Origin: Clostridium_AD sp050717545
GTDB lineage: Bacteria > Bacillota > Clostridia > Clostridiales > Clostridiaceae
Direction: 5' to 3'
Assembly (NCBI RefSeq): GCF_050717545.1
Contig: NZ_JBOITN010000028.1
Coordinates: 105,852-169,851, forward strand
DNA: 64,000 nucleotides
Below are positions 16,054 through 24,121 of the stretch, one piece after another. Both the position numbers and the translations under genes were made by a program. The notes under the pieces were generated by a model, which did no database searches, was not told the DNA's origin, and was given only the letters and a program-made list of their open reading frames with translations. Each line of letters opens with the position of its first letter. Positions within the stretch are counted from its first letter, which is position 1.

Positions 16054-17007
16054 TTATGCATAGCATTTAATAAATTCCTCGATAATATTTTTATGTTTTT
16101 CTTTATTATCAATAAATCCAATACCTATACTACTCAATTTAGATACTCTCGCCTGTGTAATATTACCAAGCACTTTACATATATCTCTTACTCTAAAATT
16201 GCAGAGACTTCTCATTAACACAACTATTAGTGCCTTAGCTTCAACAATATCTCTACTATATTTAATAGAAATTTTACTCTTTGATATATTCATCCTTAAT
16301 GCTACAAATTCTACTACGTCTTCTGGCTTAAAGTTTCTTATAATTATCGTTCTTTCACTTCTATATTCTGTTTTTTCATGTTCAAATTCAAATTCTTCTT
16401 TAAATTCTTCTATAAACTCTTCTCTAAATGCATATTCATCATCTGATTTGTTTTCATTACACCCAAAAATAATATCATGATAGTTTTTTCTTGCACTTTT
16501 GATGTCACTACCAAAAAGATTTAAAACAAATCCATAATCCACTAAATTAAAGGAGTCTCGTCGTTTCCCTAAAAATATTGAAAGGCTAGAAAACCCATAC
16601 TTATCCGGACATTTTTTATATTCGCCAATATCAGTAGGATTATTATGTATATATAGAGATACTGTCTTTAAGTACTTATCATTATCAACTATTTTGCTCT
16701 TAAATCTCTCTTTAAAAAGATGTCCTTCTCTCTCATATTTTCTATTAAAATACATAGCATATGAAAGATTTATTCCATGCATAACCTTTGAAATATCTGA
16801 ACCATTAGCATCAATTACCAAGTGGTAATGATTATCCATAATGCAATATCCGTAAATTTTAAATTTGTACAATTCTTTATACTTCTTTACAAGAGATAAG
16901 TACTTTTTCTTATCTTCCCCATCCCTAAATAGCTGCACCTCACTAATGCTTTTGCACATAATATGAAATACAGACTCTTCTGTTTTTACTCTTGCCATTC
17001 TTGGCAT
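16054..17007 (-). CDS. REP-associated tyrosine transposase (Y1/RAYT)
   Basis: This 317-residue Y1 (HUH) nuclease has the RAYT motifs: GYCIMDNHYHLVID with the metal-binding HxH, GHLFKERFKSK, and SLYIHNNP with the presumed catalytic Tyr. The C-terminal 110 residues contain a helical region like the DnaA-type domain often fused to this family. RAYTs nick REP hairpins in single-stranded DNA. The start at 17007 follows GAGGTGA; the next upstream ATG is inside that region. The gene appears intact, is single copy here, and is flanked by GGGACRGTTAAC-type repeats. Confidence 0.88.
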   Translation of the reverse strand: MPRMARVKTEESVFHIMCKSISEVQLFRDGEDKKKYLSLVKKYKELYKFKIYGYCIMDNHYHLVIDANGSDISKVMHGINLSYAMYFNRKYEREGHLFKERFKSKIVDNDKYLKTVSLYIHNNPTDIGEYKKCPDKYGFSSLSIFLGKRRDSFNLVDYGFVLNLFGSDIKSARKNYHDIIFGCNENKSDDEYAFREEFIEEFKEEFEFEHEKTEYRSERTIIIRNFKPEDVVEFVALRMNISKSKISIKYSRDIVEAKALIVVLMRSLCNFRVRDICKVLGNITQARVSKLSSIGIGFIDNKEKHKNIIEEFIKCYA

Positions 17008-17104
17008 AAAAATCACCTCTCCTCTCAGACTTTTTTATATTCTTGCCTTTAAAATGAGATGATATTCATGTATCTTCATACTTGCATGGAATAGTCTAAT
17101 AATT

Positions 17105-17163
17105 GTTAACTGTCCCCAATATTCAGATGTTTGATTCTCTTATCAATTAGAACTGTCCCCAAT
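17105..17163. repeat. REP-like repeats, right flank of transposase
   Basis: AACTGTCCCCAAT occurs twice (17108-17120 and 17151-17163), 43 nt apart. The first copy is extended to GTTAACTGTCCCC (17105-17117), the inverse of the left-flank repeat. Confidence 0.65.
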
Positions 17164-17286
17164 CATTACCTACCTATCTAACTAATTACCTCATTACCCT
17201 CACCCACCTCACAAAATTTGAAATTTCTTTAATAATAAACATACTCCATCATATACTTTAATATCATGAACTTTTAGGAGGTATCT

Positions 17287-18120
17287 ATGAATATTTTAAT
17301 AACTGGTGCAAAAGGCAATGTTGGAACTTATTTTTCCTCCGAATTGTCAAAATCACATACTGTATATGGGTTAGATAAAGCGGAACTTGACGTAACTGAT
17401 AAAATATCTACTGAGAAGACTCTAAATATATTAAAACCTGACGTTGTTATTCATACCGCAGCTATAACAAATAAATATATATGCGAGTATAATGAGACTT
17501 TAGCTTATGACGTAAACACTGTCGGAACTTTAAACATAGCCACTTGTTGCAACAGGCTTAACATACCTTTAGTTTATCTGTCTAGCACTGATGTATACGG
17601 TGATAAAAGTTCATCCCCCTATAATGAAATTGATGAATGTATTCCTATAAATGCATATAGCACGAGTAAACTAGGGGGTGAAGAATTAATACAAACAATT
17701 TGTGAAAAGTATTTTATTGTCCGGACTTCAACTATATTTGGAGGTAATGATTGTTTTGTTAGAAAACTCATAAAAGGCAACCACACAGCAGTCTATCTAT
17801 TTTCAAATCCTACCCTATGTGTAACTTATATTGAAGACTTGACCCTAGTAATTAAAGAACTGTTAGCAACCAACAAATATGGGGTATATAACTATACTAG
17901 TGAAGGTTGTTTATCAAAGTCAACACTTATTAATAGTATAATTGAATTTAGCAATCTAAATATCCCTCTAATTGTAAGCTCTGATAAACTTTTATCCAAC
18001 ATCATAAAAGAACCTAAGTACACATGCTCTAATAATTCTCATATTAAAAAATCTTTAGGGATTAAAATTCCTGAATGGAATGATAGGTTGAAATATTACA
18101 TCGATAAATGCATTCAATAA
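17287..18120 (+). CDS. Extended SDR, dTDP-4-dehydrorhamnose reductase-like
   Basis: This 277-residue Rossmann protein shows the NAD(P)-binding GAKGNVG near the N-terminus, ELDVTD, HTAAITN, LSSTDVYGD and the catalytic YxxxK (AYSTSK). The pattern matches RmlD/NAD-dependent epimerase-like enzymes. No rhamnose or other sugar-nucleotide genes are adjacent, so the substrate is unknown. It starts with ATG after TTAGGAGGT and ends at a strong terminator. Glycine spacing is GxxGxxG, usual for extended SDRs. Confidence 0.85.
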   Translation: MNILITGAKGNVGTYFSSELSKSHTVYGLDKAELDVTDKISTEKTLNILKPDVVIHTAAITNKYICEYNETLAYDVNTVGTLNIATCCNRLNIPLVYLSSTDVYGDKSSSPYNEIDECIPINAYSTSKLGGEELIQTICEKYFIVRTSTIFGGNDCFVRKLIKGNHTAVYLFSNPTLCVTYIEDLTLVIKELLATNKYGVYNYTSEGCLSKSTLINSIIEFSNLNIPLIVSSDKLLSNIIKEPKYTCSNNSHIKKSLGIKIPEWNDRLKYYIDKCIQ

Positions 18121-18121
18121 C

Positions 18122-18155
18122 AAAAAAAGACTAGCCTTATAGCTAGTCTTTTTTT
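18122..18155. terminator. Bidirectional terminator between SDR gene and nadC
   Basis: AAAAAAAGACTAGC (18122-18135) pairs with its complement (18142-18155) around a 6-nt loop, with A and T tracts on both sides. It suits both converging genes. Confidence 0.93.
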
Positions 18156-18164
18156 GATGCCAAG

Positions 18165-19001
18165 TTAATCATTAACTAAATTTCTCATACTTAAATCTAA
18201 TATTCTACAAGAATGGGTCAATGCTCCTACAGATATATAATCAACTCCACAGCTTGCAACTCCTTCAATATTATCTAGTGTTATATTCCCAGATGCCTCA
18301 ATCAATGCTTTTTTATCAATTATCACAACTGCTTTTTTCATAGTTTCAGTGTCCATATTATCAAGCATTATAATGTCTACTCCAGCTTCTAACGTCTCGC
18401 TAATTTGCTCTAGAGATTCTACTTCAACTTCTATTTTTTTAACAAATGAAACATTATTACGTATAATTTCGACTGCTTCTTTTATTCCTCCAGCTGCGCT
18501 TATATGATTTTCCTTTATTAAGACACCATCTGAGAGATTATATCTATGATTACACCCTCCTCCAATTTTTACAGCATATTTTTCAAATATCCTCATGTTA
18601 GGTGTGGTTTTTCTTGTATCCAAAATCTTTACGCCACTTCCTTCTAATTGGTCAACATAAGTTTTAGTTAATGTAGCTATGCCACTCATTCTTTGAAGAT
18701 AATTTAGTGCAGTTCTCTCCCCTGTCAATATGTGTTTTGTATTCCCACTAAGTTTTGCAATGCATTCCCCCTGGATAACTTCATCTCCATCATGCCTAAA
18801 AAACTCTATTTTAACCTCTCCAAGCAATTTAAAAACCCGTTCAAATACAAGCAATCCCGCCATTACTCCATCCTCTTTAGCTATTAAATCAAGGCTACAA
18901 CTGCAATCATCACCAATAATAAATTCCGTTGTAATATCTGTTTGTGGTACATCTTCTTTTATTGCATCTTTAATGAGCTTATCAATAATTAACCAATTCA
19001 T
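18165..19001 (-). CDS. nadC: Nicotinate-nucleotide pyrophosphorylase (carboxylating)
   Basis: This 278-residue quinolinate phosphoribosyltransferase makes nicotinate mononucleotide from quinolinate and PRPP. Motifs are DITTE near the N-terminus, LTGERTALNYLQRMSGIAT, DTRKTTPNMR, GGCNHRYNLSDGVLIKENH, IMLDNM and SGNIT. It is the last gene of nadA-nadB-nadC, and its start overlaps the end of nadB by 20 nt, implying translational coupling. Confidence 0.97.
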   Translation of the reverse strand: MNWLIIDKLIKDAIKEDVPQTDITTEFIIGDDCSCSLDLIAKEDGVMAGLLVFERVFKLLGEVKIEFFRHDGDEVIQGECIAKLSGNTKHILTGERTALNYLQRMSGIATLTKTYVDQLEGSGVKILDTRKTTPNMRIFEKYAVKIGGGCNHRYNLSDGVLIKENHISAAGGIKEAVEIIRNNVSFVKKIEVEVESLEQISETLEAGVDIIMLDNMDTETMKKAVVIIDKKALIEASGNITLDNIEGVASCGVDYISVGALTHSCRILDLSMRNLVND

Positions 19002-20340
19002 TCCTTATACCCTCTCCAATTTTCTTAAATTTGTTTATAATTATAGTTTTATTAATTTCACTATAATTTCTAAAAGTTTTTATATCCTGTACGTCTTCAT
19101 AACTTAAATTAGTAATCCCACTTATAGACTTATTTATAAACTCGGCAGCTCGTCTTGAGAATACCAAGGCCTCTAGAAGCGAGTTACTTGCCAGCCTATT
19201 TGCTCCATGTACACCTGTACAACTTACTTCACCACAGGCATATAAATGTTCCATGGATGTTCTAGAAAATAGATCTACAGCGATCCCTCCCATATGATAA
19301 TGTTCTACTGGTGTTACTGGAATTTTATCTTTGGTGATATCTATGCCACTTTCCAAACATCTTTTATAAATGCCTGGAAATCTGTTTACAATATACTCTT
19401 TATCTTTAAATGAAATATCTAAAAACACATACGGTTTGCTGCTCTTTTCCTCTTCATCATAAACTGCTCTTGCTACTATATCTCTTGGTAAAAGTTCATC
19501 AACAAATCTCTTCCCCTGTTGATTTAAAAGTTTTGCGCCTTCCCCTCTGAGAGATTCCGTTATCAGGAATTTTTCGCAGTTCTCGTTTTCGTCATATAAA
19601 GCAGTCGGATGAAATTGAACATATTCTAAATTAGCGGTTTTAATATTATGCCTTAAAGCAATAGCAATTCCATCCCCAGTTAATCCTCTTCTATTAGTTG
19701 AATTTTTAAATAAACCTCCAATTCCACCTGTCGCTAAAATTATCTCCTTAGAATATACATTTATTCTTAACTGTCCCTCTGTTAACTCTCCTGTTAACTC
19801 TTTTGTTGTTAACCGTCCCCTCGTTAACTGCCCCCTTGTAATAATTGCTCCAACGCATTTATCATTATCTGTAATGATATCAAGCAAAGTAGTATTTTCA
19901 AATATTTTTACATTTTTCTTAGTTTTAACTTCTTTTAATAAAACTTCAAAAAGCTCTCTTCCAGTTTCATCATTATGATGCACAATTCTATTGATACTAT
20001 GAGCACCCTCCTTTGTATACTGGAATTTTCCATTTTCTAGATCAAAGCTGACTCCATAACCCTTTACTTTATCAATATTATCAATAGATTCATGTACTAG
20101 AGTTTTTACTGCTTGCCGTGAATTTTTGAATTTCCCTGCCTTTAATGTGTCTTGGATAAATAGCTCATAATCTTTTTCATCTCTAGCTACTGATATCCCA
20201 CCCTGAGCCAAAGAGGTATTACATTTATCTACAGTGTCTTTAGTTATTAAAAGTACATTTAAGTTCTTATCTAAATTTAATGCGCAGTACAACCCTGCTG
20301 CGCCAGTTCCAACTATTAATACATCTACAAAAGTATCCAT
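18982..20340 (-). CDS. nadB: L-aspartate oxidase with an in-frame repeat insertion
   Basis: This 452-residue FAD enzyme oxidises L-aspartate to iminoaspartate, which NadA condenses to quinolinate. Seen are the FAD-binding GTGAAGLYCAL, QGGISVA, ATGGIGGL, the active-site region VQFHPTALYD and the flavin-end HYHMGGIAVD and HGANRLASNSLLEA. Residues 168-192 (TRGQLTRGRLTT and KELTGELTEGQLR) are unlike NadB and are encoded by tandem GTTAAC-containing repeats. They sit in a loop before INVYSKEIILATGG that is variable in the family. The frame is open and catalytic motifs are kept, so it is probably functional. Confidence 0.95.
   Translation of the reverse strand: MDTFVDVLIVGTGAAGLYCALNLDKNLNVLLITKDTVDKCNTSLAQGGISVARDEKDYELFIQDTLKAGKFKNSRQAVKTLVHESIDNIDKVKGYGVSFDLENGKFQYTKEGAHSINRIVHHNDETGRELFEVLLKEVKTKKNVKIFENTTLLDIITDNDKCVGAIITRGQLTRGRLTTKELTGELTEGQLRINVYSKEIILATGGIGGLFKNSTNRRGLTGDGIAIALRHNIKTANLEYVQFHPTALYDENENCEKFLITESLRGEGAKLLNQQGKRFVDELLPRDIVARAVYDEEEKSSKPYVFLDISFKDKEYIVNRFPGIYKRCLESGIDITKDKIPVTPVEHYHMGGIAVDLFSRTSMEHLYACGEVSCTGVHGANRLASNSLLEALVFSRRAAEFINKSISGITNLSYEDVQDIKTFRNYSEINKTIIINKFKKIGEGIRNELVNY
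19765..19839. repeat. Tandem 12-15 bp GTTAAC repeats inside nadB
   Basis: Five units on the coding strand share the core (G)GGRCRGTTAAC or GAGTTAAC, spaced by 15, 15, 15 and 12 bp (for example AGGGGACGGTTAACA). All multiples of three keep the frame open. The core matches the repeats flanking the transposase at 15798 and 17105, 2 to 4 kb away. Confidence 0.75.
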
Positions 20341-20349
20341 AATATCATA

Positions 20350-21258
20350 TCACCTAGCCATTTCATGCATAGTACTTAGACACTTATGAGCAGCAAGTCT
20401 TATTTTTTCATCTAATGTTATTTCATTTTGGTTATAAAGGAGACTATTATATACATCCTCTAGGGTATTTCTCTTCATACTACAGCAAGTCATTGGGGAC
20501 TTCGGCGTTATAAACATTTTATTAGGGTTTTTATTCTTTAAATCATAAAGCACACCCTCTTCTGTTACAATCATATATTTTTCCCCTGGATCATTTTTAA
20601 CAAAATCAATTATTTCTCCAGTGCTTCCTATAAAATCAGCAAGCTTTCTAATTTCTCTGTTACACTCAGGATGAACTAAAACTTTTACACGTTCATCTTC
20701 ATTTTTAACATCCAATATTTCTTGTGGATTTACAAATTCATGAACACGGCAAAATCCATTCCAAAATATCATTTTCTTAACATTTGCTTTTTCATTTATA
20801 TACTCACCTAAATTTTTATCTGGTATAAATATTATTTCATCCACATTTAATTTATTAATTATTTTTAAAGCATTTGAAGAAGTACAACATATATCACTTT
20901 CAGCTTTAACCTGCGCTGTTGAATTTATATAACACACAACTGTTGCCCCGGGGTGTTCTTTTTTAAGCTCGCGTACATCTTCTCCATTAATCATATCTGC
21001 CATAGCACATCCAGACTCTATATTGGGTAGTAACACTGTTTTTTCTGGTGATAATATTTTTGCACTTTGGGCCATAAATTCTACTCCACAAAAAACTATA
21101 GTCTGCTGGCTACATTCTTTTGCCATTTTACTAAGATAATAAGAATCTCCTACAAAATCAGCTATCTCTTGTATATCATCGTTTTGATAATAATGTGCTA
21201 AAATTAAAGCATTCTTCTCAACCTTTAATTTCTTAATCTTTTCTTTCAAATCTTGCAT
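20350..21258 (-). CDS. nadA: Quinolinate synthase
   Basis: This 302-residue [4Fe-4S] enzyme condenses iminoaspartate with dihydroxyacetone phosphate. The three conserved cluster cysteines are visible in ESGCAMADM, WNGFCRVHE and SPMTCCSMKRNT. Also seen are LAHYYQ, VGDSYYLS and HPECN. It is the first gene of nadABC, 9 nt before nadB, with GAGGTG before its ATG. Confidence 0.97.
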   Translation of the reverse strand: MQDLKEKIKKLKVEKNALILAHYYQNDDIQEIADFVGDSYYLSKMAKECSQQTIVFCGVEFMAQSAKILSPEKTVLLPNIESGCAMADMINGEDVRELKKEHPGATVVCYINSTAQVKAESDICCTSSNALKIINKLNVDEIIFIPDKNLGEYINEKANVKKMIFWNGFCRVHEFVNPQEILDVKNEDERVKVLVHPECNREIRKLADFIGSTGEIIDFVKNDPGEKYMIVTEEGVLYDLKNKNPNKMFITPKSPMTCCSMKRNTLEDVYNSLLYNQNEITLDEKIRLAAHKCLSTMHEMAR

Positions 21259-21282
21259 TTACTTATACACCTCTCCGCTTTA

Positions 21283-21340
21283 TGTATATACTACTGTATA
21301 TACACTTTCTTTTTATATTATATTACCATTTATATGGTAA
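21283..21340 (-). promoter_or_regulatory. nadABC promoter region with operator candidates
   Basis: Two copies of TGTATATAC (21283-21291 and 21295-21303) lie just upstream of nadA's ribosome binding site; each contains the palindrome GTATATAC. Further upstream TTACCAT and ATGGTAA (21323-21329 and 21334-21340) form an inverted repeat overlapping the likely -35/-10 spacer. NAD operons of Firmicutes are often repressed by NiaR; whether either motif is its site is inference. Confidence 0.45.
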
Positions 21341-21361
21341 CAAATCAATATATTCAAAAAA

Positions 21362-21413
21362 TAAAAAAAAACATGCCCTATGATATTAATAATCAAAGGA
21401 TATGTTCTTTTTT
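21362..21413 (-). terminator. Terminator of def
   Basis: AACATGCCCT (21370-21379) and AGGATATGTT (21398-21407) form the base of an imperfect long stem. On the reverse strand it is followed by a run of nine T's. Confidence 0.75.
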
Positions 21414-21420
21414 TAAAAAA

Positions 21421-21891
21421 TTATTCCTCGGTTAATTCGTACATTTCCTCAGCTCTAGACATATACAATACTCCATCTAAATGATCGATTTCATGACAGA
21501 ACGCTCTTGCAAGTAACCCCTCAGCCTCATATTTTACTGGTTTACCTTTAATATTAATTCCTACAACTGTAACATTTGTAGGTCTGAACACTTCACCTTC
21601 ATATCCCGAATAACTTAAACAGCCCTCAAAATCCTTTTCATTACCAGATTGTGCTGTTATTTTAGGGTTTATAATTATTATTGGCTCATCTTCTTCAGAT
21701 CCTAAGTCAATTAATGCAATCCTCTTTAAAATACCTATTTGAGGAGCGGCAAGACCTATACCAGTGCCTTCATAAAGTGTATCCATCATATCATCAACTA
21801 AGTTTAATATTTTTTTATCTATTTTCTCAACCTTTGTGCAAATCGTATTAAGACGTTCATCCCCATATTGCAAAATTTTTCTAACTGCCAT
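21421..21891 (-). CDS. def: Peptide deformylase
   Basis: This 156-residue metal-dependent enzyme removes the formyl group from new proteins. The three family motifs are intact: GIGLAAPQIG, EGCLSYSG (metal Cys) and HEIDHLDG (two metal His and catalytic Glu). The ATG at 21891 follows AAAGGAGA at good spacing; the slightly longer frame beginning at 21897 is too close to the site. It is a single gene. Confidence 0.96.
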   Translation of the reverse strand: MAVRKILQYGDERLNTICTKVEKIDKKILNLVDDMMDTLYEGTGIGLAAPQIGILKRIALIDLGSEEDEPIIIINPKITAQSGNEKDFEGCLSYSGYEGEVFRPTNVTVVGINIKGKPVKYEAEGLLARAFCHEIDHLDGVLYMSRAEEMYELTEE

Positions 21892-22018
21892 AACCATTCT
21901 CCTTTTCTTTATGTTAACGATATTTCCAAGTGAAAATTCTCATTTATACTTTAATAGATTTTAACCAATTCATCTTATATTCTATTCTAAATATAAGTAT
22001 ACATCAACTAAAATTTAA

Positions 22019-22054
22019 ACAAAAAAATTAAGGCATCAAAAAAATACCTTAATT
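22019..22054 (-). terminator. Terminator of the V-ATPase operon
   Basis: AATTAAGG (22026-22033) and CCTTAATT (22047-22054) form a stem that on the reverse strand is followed by a T run, 10 nt after the subunit D stop. Confidence 0.8.
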
Positions 22055-22064
22055 CCTTAATAAT

Positions 22065-22736
22065 TTACTTGCTAATTCTTTTTGCATCAGCTATCTCTTG
22101 AGCCTTCTCCATCATACTTTTAACCTTCATAAGTCTAGTTAAAGCTCCACGCTCATTTTCCTCAAGCTTCATTCTTATATATTTTATAGTGTCATTAAGC
22201 TGAGGTATTGTCATGTATTCAAGTGCATTAACAGTTCTTCTAGTTTTTTCAATCTCATCTGCCATTAGCTGACAAGTTTTTTCTACTTCTGCAAGTTCTA
22301 AAAGCTCAGGCAATGCTAAATACAACTTTTCTATTGCTCCATCAAGATCCGCAGAAGTACTGGCAAATCCATATGGGTATATACTTCCTGGGTCATCTTC
22401 TAATTTTCTTTTAAACTTCATAATCGGAACATTAACACTCATAAGATTTTTTGTCTCAACTTCTACAGAAATTTTTTCTTTAGGATATGAAATTGCTTCC
22501 TCTAGAAATTCTGATGACATTAAGGCACTTGCCATAACAAAATCCTTAAAAGAGTTTTGTAATTCTTCTTCAACCCTTTTTCTAAGTTCATTGTTATGTT
22601 TTATAAGATCAATGAATCTTCTCATAAGTTCATCTTGCTTATCTTTTAACAATTTATGTCCACGAGTAGCTGTACCTAATCTTTTTTTAAGTTTAGTAAG
22701 CTCCATTCTAGTTGGACTAACATTTAGCCTTGCCAC
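22065..22736 (-). CDS. ntpD: V-type ATPase subunit D (central shaft)
   Basis: This 223-residue protein has the subunit D signature at its start (LNVSPTRMELTKLKKRL) and long N- and C-terminal coiled-coil helices. It forms the rotor axle within the A3B3 ring. It is the last gene of the operon, 2 nt after ntpB, and ends at a terminator. Confidence 0.96.
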   Translation of the reverse strand: MARLNVSPTRMELTKLKKRLGTATRGHKLLKDKQDELMRRFIDLIKHNNELRKRVEEELQNSFKDFVMASALMSSEFLEEAISYPKEKISVEVETKNLMSVNVPIMKFKRKLEDDPGSIYPYGFASTSADLDGAIEKLYLALPELLELAEVEKTCQLMADEIEKTRRTVNALEYMTIPQLNDTIKYIRMKLEENERGALTRLMKVKSMMEKAQEIADAKRISK

Positions 22737-22738
22737 GT

Positions 22739-24121
22739 TTACTCACCCTCTTTTTTTGGTAAGTATTTTTCTACATACTCATCTCTAATTCTCTTAAGTT
22801 CATTTCTTGGGAGAATAGATAGAAGCTCCCATCCTAAATTTAAAGTTTCCTCAATAGATCTGTTAACTTCAAATCCTTGGGCAACATACCGTTTTTCAAA
22901 AGCATCTGCAAATGTTGCATATTTTTTATCTGCTTCAGATAATGCTGATTCTCCTAATATAACTGCAAGCTCTTTTGCTTGTTTACCTTGAGCATATGCA
23001 GCAAATAGTTGATTCATTGTATCAGCATGATCTTCTCTAGTTTTTCCTTTTCCTATACCTTTATCTTTAAGTCTTGATAATGATGGCAAAACATCTATTG
23101 GTGGCATAATACCTTTTTTATAAATTTCTCGACTTAAAATGATCTGACCTTCAGTTATATAACCAGTTAAATCAGGGATTGGATGCGTTATATCATCTTC
23201 TGGCATTGTAAGTATTGGTATTTGAGTTATTGAACCTTCAAGTCCCTTAATTCTACCAGCTCTCTCATATAACGTTGATAAATCAGTATAAAGATATCCA
23301 GGATATCCACGTCTACCTGGAACTTCTTTTCTTGCAGCTGAAACCTCACGCAAGGCCTCACAATAATTTGTAATATCTGTCATGATTACAAGAACTTGAT
23401 ATCCTTTTTCATAAGCAAGAAATTCAGCTGTAGTTAAAGCCATTCTAGGCGTTGCTATTCTCTCTACAGCTGGGTCATCCGCAAGATTCATAAATAATAC
23501 TGTTCTGTCTATTGCACCAGTTTTTGTGAAATCATCTACAAAAAACTGTGCTTCTTGAAAAGTTATTCCTATTGCTGCAAATACAACAACGAACTTTGTA
23601 TCTGAATTTAACACCTTTGATTGCCTTGCTATTTGAGCTGCAAGTTGCGCATGTGGAAGACCTGAACCTGAAAATACTGGTAATTTTTGCCCACGAACTA
23701 AAGTATTAAGTCCATCAATAGCTGAAATCCCTGTTTGTATAAACTCTGATGGATAATCCCTTGCAACTGGGTTTAATGCCTCTCCATTTATATCTAATCT
23801 CTTATCAGGGATAATCTTAGGTCCACCATCTTTAGGCCTACCTAATCCATCAAAAACTCTTCCCAGCATATCTTCTGAAACACCAAGTTCTAGCGGTCTT
23901 CCTAAAAATTTAGCTTTACTACCTTTTAAGTTAATTCCTGTAGAACTTTCAAATAACTGAACCATTGCTTTATCTTCATTTATTTCAAGCACTTTTCCGC
24001 TACGAATTTCACCAGTCTGTAATTGTATTTCTACAAGTTCATCATACCTAACGCCTTCTACCTTTTCTACAACCATAAGTGGTCCTACAACTTCTGTTAT
24101 AGTTTTATATTCCTTAATCAT
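22739..24121 (-). CDS. ntpB: V-type ATPase subunit B
   Basis: This 460-residue non-catalytic nucleotide-binding-like subunit alternates with A in the hexameric head. Seen are SGLPHAQLAAQIARQ (degenerate P-loop region), EVPGRRGYPGYLYTDLSTLYERAGR and SLSRLKDKGIG. Its start overlaps the end of ntpA by 8 nt. Confidence 0.97.
   Translation of the reverse strand: MIKEYKTITEVVGPLMVVEKVEGVRYDELVEIQLQTGEIRSGKVLEINEDKAMVQLFESSTGINLKGSKAKFLGRPLELGVSEDMLGRVFDGLGRPKDGGPKIIPDKRLDINGEALNPVARDYPSEFIQTGISAIDGLNTLVRGQKLPVFSGSGLPHAQLAAQIARQSKVLNSDTKFVVVFAAIGITFQEAQFFVDDFTKTGAIDRTVLFMNLADDPAVERIATPRMALTTAEFLAYEKGYQVLVIMTDITNYCEALREVSAARKEVPGRRGYPGYLYTDLSTLYERAGRIKGLEGSITQIPILTMPEDDITHPIPDLTGYITEGQIILSREIYKKGIMPPIDVLPSLSRLKDKGIGKGKTREDHADTMNQLFAAYAQGKQAKELAVILGESALSEADKKYATFADAFEKRYVAQGFEVNRSIEETLNLGWELLSILPRNELKRIRDEYVEKYLPKKEGE

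Noticed and set aside
21253..21435. 60-residue forward frame between nadA and def
   Set aside because: It overlaps the nadA promoter and the def terminator, so coding is unlikely.
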